60,671 nucleotides of DNA from Thermoflexia bacterium (GTDB lineage Bacteria > Chloroflexota > Anaerolineae > B4-G1). Position 1 is the first letter of the stretch. Each line of letters opens with the position of its first letter. Below, in pieces: positions 7,340 to 16,551 of the stretch. The position numbers and the translations under genes were made by a program. Below the pieces are notes generated by a model. That model was not told where the DNA came from. It ran no database searches and worked only from the letters and a program-made list of their open reading frames with translations. The stretch spans positions 1-60,671 of the forward strand of contig DUEK01000128.1 in NCBI GenBank assembly GCA_011192155.1, in the 5' to 3' direction.

Positions 7340-9355
7340 ATGGCAAAAAAGAAAGCAAGAACACCGGAAGAGTCCAGTTGGGATCGAGCATCAGTCGCCC
7401 TTTTGGAGCGAGCTTGCGCTATCGAGATGGAAACCGCTTTCGAGCGGGCCGACTCGATCACGCCGTGCCCCATTGGAGCCGACGGTCTGTGCTGCAAGAA
7501 CTGTTCGATGGGTCCCTGCCGCCTGGTCGGCAAGACAGATCGCGGTGTCTGCGGCGCGACGATCGCTACAGTGGCGGCCCGCAACTTTGCCCGCGCTGTA
7601 ACGGTGGGCGCGGCGTCCCACTCTGACCACGGCCGGGATATGGCCTACACTCTCCTGGAGGCGGCCGAGGGACACGCGCCCGACTATGGCGTGCGCGACC
7701 CTTACAAGCTGATGGAGGTGGCAGACTTTTTGGACGTTCCGACAAAGGACGAAGAAGGAGAAAGACGACCCATCAACGATATCGCCCGGGACGTGGCCCT
7801 GGCGGCGCTGGGCGAATTTGGCAAGGTGCGGGGCGAGTTCTATTATCGCAAGCGCGCCCCGGCCAAGCGGCAAGAGATATGGGAGAGCCTGGGAATCACT
7901 CCCAGAAACATAGACCGGGAGATCGTGGACCTGCTCCATCGCACCCACATCGGCAACGACCAGGATGCCGAGCACATACTGGATCAAACGCTGCGCTGCG
8001 CTTTGGGCGACGGCTGGGGCGGCTCGATGCTGGGCACCGACATCTCTGACATCCTCTTTGGCACCCCGGCCCCGGTACGCTCCCAGGCGAATCTGGGCGT
8101 GCTCAGCGAGGACAAAGTCAACATCATCATCCACGGCCACGAGCCGACGCTTTCCGAGATGATCGTGGCGGCGGCGATGGATCCAGAAATGATCGAATAC
8201 GCCAAGAGCAAAGGCGCCAAGGGCATCCAGATGTCCGGCATCTGCTGCACGGCCAACGAGACGGTCATGCGGCAGGGCGTACCTCTGGCCGGCAACTTTT
8301 TGCAGCAAGAACTGGCGATCCTCACCGGCGCGGTCGAGGCGATGGTGGTGGACGTCCAGTGCATCATGCAGGGTATAGTACCCCTGGCGGACAAGTTCCA
8401 CACCGAAGTGATCACCACCTCGCGCAAGGTCAAGATCACCGGCGCCACCCACATTGAGTTCGACGAGAGCAAAGCGTTAGAGATCGCCAAACAGATCGTC
8501 CGCCGGGCGATTGACCTCTTCCCCAAGCGGGGCGAGACGCATATCCCCGAGGATCACAACCCGCTGGTGCCCGGTTTCTCACACGAGTACATTGACTACG
8601 CGCTGGGCGGCCTCTATCGCGGTAGCTTGCGCCCGCTCAATGACGCCATCATGGCTGGCCGTATCCGGGGCGTGGTCGCTAACATCGGTTGTAACAACGC
8701 CCGCGTGCGCCACGACGAGCTTTTCCACCACGTCGTCACTGAGTTTCTCAAGAACGACATCCTGGTGGTAGAGACCGGCTGTGGAGCCATCGCCAGCGCC
8801 AAACAGGGATTTATGACGCCCGAAGCGGCGTTAGAGGTTGCCGGGCCGGGCCTGCGCGAGGTCTGTGAGACGGTCGGTATGCCGCCGGTGCTTCACATGG
8901 GCTCCTGCGTGGACAACTCGCGCATCCTCACCGTCCTGGCCCAGATGGCGACCGAGGGCGGCCTGGGCGAGGATATCTGCGATATCCCGGCCGTCGGTAT
9001 GGCGCCGGAGTGGATGAGCGAAAAGGCGCTCTCCATTGCCACCTACTGCGTGGCCTCCGGGGCTTATGTCATCCTGGGTGGCAGCGACGGTCCCGTCTCT
9101 GGGAGCGAAGAGGTGCTGCGCTTGATGACCGAGGGCTGGGAGGAAAAAGTCGGCGGCCGGCTAGAGTTCGTCGAAGAAGCCGAAGAGATCGTCCGCCGCT
9201 CGATAGAGCACATTGATAAGAAACGCGCCGCGTTGGGCCTGCCGGAATACGACGCCAGCAAGTGGGGTCGCAGCGGCGACCGGCGTATGCCAGACCTGCT
9301 CGAAATTCCGTTTGAAGAGCGGATCGAAGCAGTCTACGGGCTGGCAGGAAAGTAG
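7340..9355 (+). CDS. cooS: Anaerobic carbon monoxide dehydrogenase catalytic subunit
   Basis: Ni-Fe-S CO dehydrogenase (CooS/AcsA) of 671 residues, which interconverts CO2 and CO with ferredoxin-level electrons. The N-terminal B/D-cluster cysteines are in CPIGADGLCCKNCSMGPC (about residues 43-60). The C-cluster region includes IIIHGHEP, SGICCTANE, NIGCNNARV, TGCGAIASAK and HMGSCVDN. The length is normal. It sits 13 bases upstream of the acetyl-CoA synthase gene, as expected for a bifunctional CODH/ACS. The start at 7340 has an AGGAGG site 8 bases upstream. Confidence 0.97.
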   Translation: MAKKKARTPEESSWDRASVALLERACAIEMETAFERADSITPCPIGADGLCCKNCSMGPCRLVGKTDRGVCGATIATVAARNFARAVTVGAASHSDHGRDMAYTLLEAAEGHAPDYGVRDPYKLMEVADFLDVPTKDEEGERRPINDIARDVALAALGEFGKVRGEFYYRKRAPAKRQEIWESLGITPRNIDREIVDLLHRTHIGNDQDAEHILDQTLRCALGDGWGGSMLGTDISDILFGTPAPVRSQANLGVLSEDKVNIIIHGHEPTLSEMIVAAAMDPEMIEYAKSKGAKGIQMSGICCTANETVMRQGVPLAGNFLQQELAILTGAVEAMVVDVQCIMQGIVPLADKFHTEVITTSRKVKITGATHIEFDESKALEIAKQIVRRAIDLFPKRGETHIPEDHNPLVPGFSHEYIDYALGGLYRGSLRPLNDAIMAGRIRGVVANIGCNNARVRHDELFHHVVTEFLKNDILVVETGCGAIASAKQGFMTPEAALEVAGPGLREVCETVGMPPVLHMGSCVDNSRILTVLAQMATEGGLGEDICDIPAVGMAPEWMSEKALSIATYCVASGAYVILGGSDGPVSGSEEVLRLMTEGWEEKVGGRLEFVEEAEEIVRRSIEHIDKKRAALGLPEYDASKWGRSGDRRMPDLLEIPFEERIEAVYGLAGK

Positions 9356-9368
9356 GAGGTAAGAGAAT

Positions 9369-12300
9369 ATGTCGAAATACATAGCAACACGCGCGATTCG
9401 CGGCGCTAATGCCATCGTAGCTGAGGCGGACGCGCTGCTCAAAAAGGCCATCGCCGAAAAGGGGGCTGAAACCCCCGTGGTTTTCCCCAACACGGCTTAC
9501 TTTCTGCCGACCACTTATGGCATGCTGAATCACAAGGTCGAAACGCTGGGAGACCTAGAGTTCTCCCTGGATTACGCCAAAAAGCTCCTGCACCCGCTGC
9601 CGGACGACAACCTGTGGGTCCCATACCTGGGCGAGACGCTCGACAGTGGGCAGGCAACCCTCCTGGCGGCGGAGGCCATCGAGGGCATCCGCTTCGCCTA
9701 CGGCGAGCAGCCAGGGGCTTATCCGGGACTAGAGTTGACCGGCAGTACCGAGTACCCGGACTTTACGGGCGACGGTCACTTGAACGGCCCCATTGACGAC
9801 ATCCAGTTGCGCTCGTGGGGCATCCAGTTGGTGGACGGTCGTATGCCGGGCTTTGCGGCCATCGTCGGCGCAGCTCGTTCCAATGAAGCCGCCGTCTCTA
9901 TCGTGCGCGAGCTTCAGAAACGCAACATTCTTATCTTCCTCTGCGGCAACTCGAATGGTCGTTCTATGATTGACCAGTTGCAAGAGGAAGGGGTAGAGAT
10001 GGGATACGATACCTATATCGTCCCGTTTGGCAGGGATACGATCTCTGCCATCTACCCGGTGGGCTTTGCTACCCGTTCCGCGCTGACCTTTGGCGGCTTA
10101 AAGCCCGGTCAGTGGCGGGATATTCTGCTCTATAACAAGTTCCGCGTTTTCGCTTTCGTGTTGGCGCTGGGCGAGGTGGATGATCTAAAATACGCCGCCG
10201 CCGCCGGAGCCATCTCCTACGGTTTCCCCACCATCGCCGATACCGTCATCCCCGAAATCTTGCCCACCGGCGTCACCCAGTACGAGCACGTCATCTCGAT
10301 GCCGTGGAACGAGATCGAGGCCGAGAACGACACAGAACGGGCGGCCAAACTGGTGCAGCGGGCCATTGAGGTGCGCGGTGTCAAGATCAAGATCACCGAG
10401 GTACCAGTTCCTGTTGCTTACGGCTCCGCCTTTGAGGGCGAGGTCGTGCGGCGGGCCGACATGCGGATCGAGTTTGGCGGCAAAAAGAGCCGCGCTTACG
10501 AGTACCTGCGCATGGTGGACATGGACGAGGTGGAGGATCACAAAATCGAGGTCATCGGCCCTGGATTCGAGGATCAAGAGGTCGGCGCTTCGATAGACCT
10601 GGGCATCCTGATCGAGGTGGCCGGGCGCAAGATGCAGGAAGACTTTGAGCCGGTGCTGGAGCGGCAGGTACACTACTTTATCAACGGCGCATCCGGCATC
10701 CAACACATCGGCCAGCGCGATATCGCCTGGATCCGCATCAGCAAGGGCGCGGTCGAGAAGGGCTTTAACCTCAAGCACTTTGGCGAAATCCTCTACGCTC
10801 GCTTCCACGCCGACTTTGGCGCCATCGTGGACAAGGTGCAGGTCAAGATATTCACTGACCCCGACCTGCACGCCGAGTGGCTGGAAAAGGCGCGCGAGGC
10901 TTACGAGTTCCGCAACCAACGCTTGGCCGATCTGACCGACGAGGCAGTGGACACGTTCTACGATTGCACGCTGTGTCAGTCGTTCGCGCCCACCCACGTC
11001 TGCATCGTCAGCCCGCAGCGATTGGGGCTGTGCGGGGCCTACAACTGGCTCGACTGCAAGGCCTCCAACCAGATCAACCCCACCGGCCCCAACCAGCCGG
11101 TGGTCAAGGGCAAGCTGCTCGACCCGGTCAAGGGGTACTGGACTGGCACCAACGAGAACGCGGTCAAGAACTCGCAAGGTACCGTTGACAAGGTGGCGCT
11201 TTACTCCATCATGGAGAATCCAATGACGGCCTGCGGCTGCTTCGAGTGCATCGTCATGTATCTCCCCGAGGTGGAGGGTGTAATGGTCGTCAGCCGGGAA
11301 GATCCGAGCATGACGCCGGCGGGGATGACTTTCTCCACGCTGGCCGGCATGTGCGGCGGCGGCATCCAGACCCCCGGCGTGATGGGCATCGGCAAGTTCT
11401 ACATGACCAGCCCAAAGTTCCTCTCGGCCGACGGCGGCTTTAAGCGCGTCGTGTGGATGTCCAGCTTCCTCAAAGACTCTATGGCGGCCGAGTTTGCAGC
11501 CGTAGCGGAACGCGAGGGCATCCCCAATCTGATTGACTTGATCGCCGACGAGCGCAAGGTCACGACGGTGGACGAGTTGGTCGATTGGGTCGAAGAAGTC
11601 AAGCACCCGGTTCTAGAGATGGGCGTGATGCAAGCGGAATCGGGAGAAGTTGAGGCTGAGGTCGAGGTCGAGGTTGAGGTGGAGGCTGAAGTGGAGGTGG
11701 AGGCTGAAGTGGAGGTGGAGGTTGCGCCGAAAGCAGTTGCGGTTGCTCCTGAACCTATCGCAGCAGAGGCCGCGCCCGTACTAGTGCCGCAAGCGCTGGC
11801 GAGTGCGGTCGGACCGGCGGATGTTCAGCAACTCGCCGAAACCGCAGCCGAAATCGTCATTGACCGTTTCCGTGGCGCACTGGTGGCGGCGTTGCAGCAG
11901 TTGGGCGGAGTCGCGCCCGCTGCGCCGGGCGTCCCCGTGGCTCCAGTTCCGATGGTTGAGCCTGTTGCGCCAGAGGTGGCTGCTCCCCCTGTAAAAAAAA
12001 TAGCTAGGGCGGCAGTGCCGCCCTGGAGCGAGGAGAAGGAAAGTCTCGATTTCCTCAAGGAAAAGTGGCCGGGCAGCATCCGCGAGATCACGCTGGGCGC
12101 GACCGCGGCAGAAGGCGGCACGCGAACCAAGACTGTGACCATCGGCGGCCAGACCTCAATGCCCTTCCTCGACGTCGAGGGTGAGTTGGGGTGCAAGCCG
12201 GCAATCGCCATCGAGATACAGGATCGCAAGCCGGACGACTGGTCGCCTCTGCTGATGCAAGCCTGGGGCGAGGCAATGAACGATCCGGGCGAGTGGGCCA

Positions 12301-12998
12301 AGGCGGCCGAGAAAGCTGGCGCGGACCTGATTCTGCTCCAACTCAGTCTGACCGACGCCGACGGCAATCCCAATACGCCGGAGAAGGCCGTCGCCGCTGT
12401 GCGCAAGGTGCTCGCGGCCACCGGCCTGCCGCTGATCGTGCTTGGCCCCGGCCAGGTGGATCCAGATAACGAATTGCTCGTGCCCGTCGCGGAGGCGGCG
12501 GTCGGCGAGCGGATCGTGCTGGGCGTGTGCGAGGAAAAGAACTATCGCACCATCGTCGCAGCGGCGCTGGCGCACGGCCAACTGGTCATCGCCCGCACCG
12601 CGATGGATGTCAACCTGGCGAAGCAGCTCAACATCCTGATCAGCGATATGGGCTTGCCTCTCGACCGGATACTGATGGACCCGACCTGCGCCGGCGTGGG
12701 ATACGGTATGGAGTACGGCTACTCGGTGATGGAGCGGCTGCGTCTGGCAGCCCTGCAGGGCGACGGCATGACCCAATTGCCGATGATCGTCACCGTGGGG
12801 TACGAGGCCTGGCGACAGAAAGAGAGCAAGGTCGGCGAGGGCGTACCAGAGGCTTGGGGTGATTGGGAGGAACGAGCCATCAACTGGGAGACGGTGACCG
12901 CGGCCACCCTGGTCGAATCGGCGGGCGACATTGTCGCGCTACGCCATCCTGAATCGGTGCGGCGGATTCGCGCGATGATTGAGGAGTTGGAAGGCTAA
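9369..12998 (+). CDS. acsB-acsD: Fused acetyl-CoA synthase (AcsB) and corrinoid protein small subunit (AcsD)
   Basis: One ORF of 1209 residues. Residues 1 to about 750 are bacterial-type acetyl-CoA synthase, including the N-terminal CODH-contacting region and the A-cluster. The A-cluster cysteines are in YDCTLCQSF through GLCGAYNWLDC (about 531-560) and CGCFEC (about 620). A low-complexity Val/Glu linker (about 757-790) and a Pro/Ala-rich stretch follow. From about residue 884 the sequence is the small CFeSP subunit (AcsD/CdhD), with LKEKWPGSIREITLG, TVTIGGQTSMPF and DPTCAGVGYGMEYGYS. I see no stop or frameshift between the parts, and acsC follows directly. The protein would combine the methyl-corrinoid carrier's small subunit with the enzyme it feeds. 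Confidence 0.95.
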   Translation: MSKYIATRAIRGANAIVAEADALLKKAIAEKGAETPVVFPNTAYFLPTTYGMLNHKVETLGDLEFSLDYAKKLLHPLPDDNLWVPYLGETLDSGQATLLAAEAIEGIRFAYGEQPGAYPGLELTGSTEYPDFTGDGHLNGPIDDIQLRSWGIQLVDGRMPGFAAIVGAARSNEAAVSIVRELQKRNILIFLCGNSNGRSMIDQLQEEGVEMGYDTYIVPFGRDTISAIYPVGFATRSALTFGGLKPGQWRDILLYNKFRVFAFVLALGEVDDLKYAAAAGAISYGFPTIADTVIPEILPTGVTQYEHVISMPWNEIEAENDTERAAKLVQRAIEVRGVKIKITEVPVPVAYGSAFEGEVVRRADMRIEFGGKKSRAYEYLRMVDMDEVEDHKIEVIGPGFEDQEVGASIDLGILIEVAGRKMQEDFEPVLERQVHYFINGASGIQHIGQRDIAWIRISKGAVEKGFNLKHFGEILYARFHADFGAIVDKVQVKIFTDPDLHAEWLEKAREAYEFRNQRLADLTDEAVDTFYDCTLCQSFAPTHVCIVSPQRLGLCGAYNWLDCKASNQINPTGPNQPVVKGKLLDPVKGYWTGTNENAVKNSQGTVDKVALYSIMENPMTACGCFECIVMYLPEVEGVMVVSREDPSMTPAGMTFSTLAGMCGGGIQTPGVMGIGKFYMTSPKFLSADGGFKRVVWMSSFLKDSMAAEFAAVAEREGIPNLIDLIADERKVTTVDELVDWVEEVKHPVLEMGVMQAESGEVEAEVEVEVEVEAEVEVEAEVEVEVAPKAVAVAPEPIAAEAAPVLVPQALASAVGPADVQQLAETAAEIVIDRFRGALVAALQQLGGVAPAAPGVPVAPVPMVEPVAPEVAAPPVKKIARAAVPPWSEEKESLDFLKEKWPGSIREITLGATAAEGGTRTKTVTIGGQTSMPFLDVEGELGCKPAIAIEIQDRKPDDWSPLLMQAWGEAMNDPGEWAKAAEKAGADLILLQLSLTDADGNPNTPEKAVAAVRKVLAATGLPLIVLGPGQVDPDNELLVPVAEAAVGERIVLGVCEEKNYRTIVAAALAHGQLVIARTAMDVNLAKQLNILISDMGLPLDRILMDPTCAGVGYGMEYGYSVMERLRLAALQGDGMTQLPMIVTVGYEAWRQKESKVGEGVPEAWGDWEERAINWETVTAATLVESAGDIVALRHPESVRRIRAMIEELEG
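11650..11727 (+). repeat. In-frame tandem repeat encoding the Val/Glu linker
   Basis: GAG-rich tandem units, including two and a half copies of an 18-base GTGGAGGCTGAAGTGGAG-like unit, encode an alternating Val-Glu/Ala-Glu linker between the AcsB and AcsD parts. Such repeats can change copy number, so linker length may vary between strains. Confidence 0.8.
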
Positions 12999-13005
12999 CA
13001 AACTG

Positions 13006-13040
13006 AAGAAACCAGGTTTTTCCGAAAAACCTGGTTTCTT
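13006..13040. repeat. Palindromic repeat (GAAACCAGG family), 16-bp perfect stem
   Basis: AAGAAACCAGGTTTTT at 13006-13021 pairs perfectly with AAAAACCTGGTTTCTT at 13025-13040, with a CCG loop, between acsB-acsD and acsC. Related full or half copies are at 20261, 26378, 35881, 37731 and 42287. It could attenuate or protect the polycistronic message, but it is first of all a dispersed repeat. Confidence 0.85.
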
Positions 13041-13062
13041 TGGCCTTTAAGGAGAACAAAAC

Positions 13063-14409
13063 ATGGCACTTTCAGGTATTCAAATCTACAAAATGTTGCC
13101 TCAGACCAACTGCAAGGAATGTGGCTTTCCAACCTGCCTGGCCTTTGCGATGAAATTGGCGGCCAAGCAGGTTGATCTGGACCTATGTCCCGATGTCTCG
13201 GACGAGTCACGGGAAAAACTGGCAGAGTCGTCCGCGCCGCCGGTGCGGCTGGTGACTCTCTCCGCCAACGGGAGAGAGGTGAAATCAGGAAACGAGATCG
13301 TGCTCTTTCGTCACGAAAAGACCTTTTTCAACCCATGCGGGCTTTTCATCCGCTTGCGCGACGATCAGCCGCTGGACGAGATCAAGGCAAAGGCGAAAGA
13401 AGCGGCAGAGTATATGGTCGAATACGTCGGCATGGAGTTGACGATTGACGGCTTTGCTATCGAGGCAACCGGGGACGGCGCCGCCTTCGCAGCAGCCATT
13501 GAAGGCGTGCTAGAGACGGCCAAGCTCCCCCTGATCCTCATCGCTGGCGACCCGGCCGTGATGGCGCAGGGGTTAGAAGCCGCCGAGGGGACACGGCCAC
13601 TGATCTATGGCGCTACAACGGAGAACTGGGAAGCCTTTGCGGAACTCGCCAAAAAGTACAACGCGCCAATGGCGATCCGCGCCGATACAATGAACGGCTT
13701 GGCCGAGTTGACGGACAAGATCAAGGGCGCGGGTGTGGAAGAGATCGTGCTTGACCCCGTCGTGCGCGATCTCAAGTCCTCGCTGACGATGAACACGCTG
13801 ATCCGTCGCATGGCGCTCAAAAAGACCTTCCGGGCGTTGGGTTTCCCCATCATCAGCTTTCCCGGCGAATGCGCGGACGACGAGGGTATGGTCACAATCG
13901 CGGCGACGCAGGCCATCGCTAAATACGGCGGCTTTGTCGTGCTGGATCGGTTCAGCCCAGCTACGATCTATCCCCTGTTGGCCCTGCGCACCAATATCTA
14001 CACCAACCCGCAGGAGCCGATCCAGGTGCAACCAGGGGTCTACGAGATCAACGATCCCAAGGAAGACTCCCCCGTGATGGTGACGACCAACTTCTCCATC
14101 ACCTACTTCTCCGTGGCGAACGAGATTGACGGCAGCGGCAATCCCGGCTGGCTGCTGGTGGCGGACGCGGAGGGCATGAGTGTGCTCACCGCCTGGGCCG
14201 CCGGCAAGTTCGACGCCGAGCGCATTGCCAAGGCGGTCAAATCCGCCGCTATGGAGAGCAAGGTCAGCCATCGCAAACTGATCCTCCCCGGTCACGTGTC
14301 GGTGCTGCTGGGCGAGTTGGAGGAAGAACTGCCGGATTGGGAAATCCTAGTCGGGCCGCGCGAAGCGGTAGACCTGCCCGGCTACTTGAAGATATGGAGC
14401 GCGTCTTAA
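13063..14409 (+). CDS. acsC: Corrinoid/iron-sulfur protein large subunit
   Basis: The gamma subunit of CFeSP, 448 residues, which carries the methyl group on its cobamide from AcsE to acetyl-CoA synthase. The N-terminal [4Fe-4S] module shows the expected spacing in NCKECGFPTC followed by LDLCP (about residues 17-46). A TIM-barrel and a C-terminal cobamide-binding region follow (for example FPGECADDEG and GNPGWLLVADAEGMSVL). Its partner small subunit is fused to AcsB just upstream. A good AAGGAG site precedes the ATG. Confidence 0.96.
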   Translation: MALSGIQIYKMLPQTNCKECGFPTCLAFAMKLAAKQVDLDLCPDVSDESREKLAESSAPPVRLVTLSANGREVKSGNEIVLFRHEKTFFNPCGLFIRLRDDQPLDEIKAKAKEAAEYMVEYVGMELTIDGFAIEATGDGAAFAAAIEGVLETAKLPLILIAGDPAVMAQGLEAAEGTRPLIYGATTENWEAFAELAKKYNAPMAIRADTMNGLAELTDKIKGAGVEEIVLDPVVRDLKSSLTMNTLIRRMALKKTFRALGFPIISFPGECADDEGMVTIAATQAIAKYGGFVVLDRFSPATIYPLLALRTNIYTNPQEPIQVQPGVYEINDPKEDSPVMVTTNFSITYFSVANEIDGSGNPGWLLVADAEGMSVLTAWAAGKFDAERIAKAVKSAAMESKVSHRKLILPGHVSVLLGELEEELPDWEILVGPREAVDLPGYLKIWSAS

Positions 14410-14481
14410 CAGACGCCCTGTTCGCAATCGGTACACTCTTTCCCCCGCAAACACGAGCCTGTAAACGCGGGGGAAAGAGTG
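14401..14481. repeat. Two hairpins after acsC, one with a 15-bp perfect stem
   Basis: GCGTCT-TAAC-AGACGC (14401-14416) is a small hairpin whose loop holds the acsC stop codon. Further on, CACTCTTTCCCCCGC (14434-14448) pairs perfectly with GCGGGGGAAAGAGTG (14467-14481) around an 18-base loop. No U-tract follows the long stem, so it need not be a terminator; it may bound the acsC message or be a protein site. The remainder of the gap up to 14580 shows only a ribosome binding site, AGGAGAT, near 14560. Confidence 0.7.
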
Positions 14482-14580
14482 ATACTTATCAATAATCCCA
14501 CGAAAAGTGCCACTGGCGCAAACAGTCCCCCTGTGGTATTAATGTAGCGATTCACACTAGGAGATGTAGCTATCAATAAC

Positions 14581-16551
14581 GTGACAGTCCGCTTCAAACC
14601 TGCCGATAAACAGGTGGAGGTAGCCGCAGGCACTCTCCTGAGCGATGCCGCCCGGCAAGCGGGGATAGAGATACTGATGCCCTGCGGTGGACAGGGACGA
14701 TGTGGCCGTTGCGCCGTCATCGTCGAAGAGGGCACAGTTCGCCGCCGCTCCACCCAGCGCATCTCTCCCAAAGACGTAGAAGCTGGCTACGCGCTGGCCT
14801 GCCAGACAATCGTCGAAGAGGATGTCGCCGTCAGCATCCCTCCGCAGGAGAAGATCGAGCGACGGCTGAAGGAAAGCAAACGGGCGGCAAAGGTCGAGTT
14901 GCCGTTCCCCTACGACCTGCACGACCAACCGCTGCGCAAGTACGCCATCACCTTGAAGCCACCCTCCTTGCAGGATCAAACTGACGACTGGTCCCGCCTG
15001 CGGCGCGAGTTGGCCCGCCTCTACGATCTGCAAGACCTACAGGCCTCCTTGCCGGTACTCCGCAAGTTGGGGCCGGCGCTGCGGGAGGGGGAATGGACGG
15101 TCACATTAGTAGTTAATCTAGACCCTGCGGGTTTCAGAAAGCCAGAAGGAACCGCTTCGCTTCCCTCTACAGTGGAAGGGTCTCCAAAGGGAACACCTGT
15201 CCTGCTAGACATCCTCCCTGGGGAACACCTGGAGAATCTGTGGGCCGCAGCGATTGACATCGGCACAACCAGTAACCACGTCTGGCTGGTGGACCTGATC
15301 AGCGGCAAGGTCATGTCCCAGAAAGCCGACTACAATGGTCAAATCGCCCGGGGCGAGGACGTCATCTCGCGCATCATTTACGCTTCCAAAGGGAACGGTC
15401 TGCAGGATTTGCAGGGGTTGGTGATGGAGACGCTCAATCGGCTGTTGGAACGGGCCGCGCGGGAGCGAGGTATCAGCACCGATCAAATCTACAAAGCGGT
15501 GGTAGCCGGCAACAGCACGATGATCCATCTCTTTGCCGGCATTCCCCCAAAACCTATCCGCCTGATGCCCTTTATCACCGTCATCAACCAGCTACCTCCC
15601 TTCCCGGCCCGCGAGATCGGCCTGGGAATCAACCCCGATGGAACAGTGGATTGCCTGCCCGGCATCGCCTCCTACGTGGGATCTGACATCACGGCCGGCG
15701 TGGTCAGTTCCCAAATGTGCGGCATGGATGATCTGTCGCTATTCATAGACATCGGAACCAACGGGGAGATCGTACTGGGAGATTGCACCTGGCTCATCTC
15801 CTGCGCCTGTTCAGCAGGGCCGGCCTTTGAGGGAGCGGGTGTGGTGCACGGGATGCGGGCCACTGCCGGGGCCATCGAGGAGGTGTGGATCAACGGTGGC
15901 CATGGTGGCCGCTTGGAAGATTACGATGTCACCTATCGCGTCATCGGTGAGGAGAAACCCCGGGGATTATGCGGTTCAGGCCTGATTTCCCTCATGGCGG
16001 AGATGTTCGCCGCCGGCGTGATGGACAAGAGCGGCAATATCCATCTCGACCTGCCTACCGAGCGGGTACGGAAAGGCGAGCACGGGGCGGAATACGTAGT
16101 GGCCTGGGCAGACGAATCGGCTACCGGAGAGGACATTGTCATCACCAAAGTGGACATTGACAACCTGATGCGGGCCAAGGCAGCCATCTATGCCGGCTTT
16201 TCTATCCTGGCCCGCAGTGTAGGGCTGAGCCTGGACGACGTAGGGCAGGTGCTCATTGGCGGAGCTTTCGGCCAGTACATCAACGTGAGTAACGCTGTCC
16301 GCATCGGCCTGCTGCCCGACAAGCCCTTTGATAGCTTTAGCTTTCTAGGCAACACCTCTATCCGAGGGGCGTACATGGCGCTCATCTCGCAGGATGCGCG
16401 CCGGCGGGTGACAGAGGTGGGGCAGATGATGACCTATCTGGAGCTTTCGGCCGATAATACTTTCTTTGACGAGTTCAACGCGGCCATGTTCCTGCCGCAT
16501 ACGGACATGAGCCAGTTCCCGTCGGTGGCGGCGCTGTTGGAGGGGGGATGA
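14581..16551 (+). CDS. Ferredoxin/ASKHA-domain reductive activator of the corrinoid protein (RACo-like)
   Basis: A protein of 656 residues. The N-terminal [2Fe-2S] ferredoxin domain shows CGGQGRCGRC and a later ALACQT cysteine. The C-terminal half is an ASKHA-type ATPase (DUF4445 type) with DIGTTSNHVW, VVAGNSTMIHLF, FIDIGTNGEIVLG and IGGAFGQYINV. This architecture matches RACo, which uses ATP to re-reduce inactive Co(II) CFeSP. The start is GTG at 14581; the AGGAG site is somewhat far upstream. It ends with an ATGA overlap onto the radical SAM gene. Confidence 0.92.
   Translation: MTVRFKPADKQVEVAAGTLLSDAARQAGIEILMPCGGQGRCGRCAVIVEEGTVRRRSTQRISPKDVEAGYALACQTIVEEDVAVSIPPQEKIERRLKESKRAAKVELPFPYDLHDQPLRKYAITLKPPSLQDQTDDWSRLRRELARLYDLQDLQASLPVLRKLGPALREGEWTVTLVVNLDPAGFRKPEGTASLPSTVEGSPKGTPVLLDILPGEHLENLWAAAIDIGTTSNHVWLVDLISGKVMSQKADYNGQIARGEDVISRIIYASKGNGLQDLQGLVMETLNRLLERAARERGISTDQIYKAVVAGNSTMIHLFAGIPPKPIRLMPFITVINQLPPFPAREIGLGINPDGTVDCLPGIASYVGSDITAGVVSSQMCGMDDLSLFIDIGTNGEIVLGDCTWLISCACSAGPAFEGAGVVHGMRATAGAIEEVWINGGHGGRLEDYDVTYRVIGEEKPRGLCGSGLISLMAEMFAAGVMDKSGNIHLDLPTERVRKGEHGAEYVVAWADESATGEDIVITKVDIDNLMRAKAAIYAGFSILARSVGLSLDDVGQVLIGGAFGQYINVSNAVRIGLLPDKPFDSFSFLGNTSIRGAYMALISQDARRRVTEVGQMMTYLELSADNTFFDEFNAAMFLPHTDMSQFPSVAALLEGG

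Noticed and set aside
10185-11606. Long minus-strand ORF (473 codons) opposite acsB
   Set aside because: It is the shadow of a GC-rich coding region; its translation has no recognisable domain while the plus strand encodes acetyl-CoA synthase.
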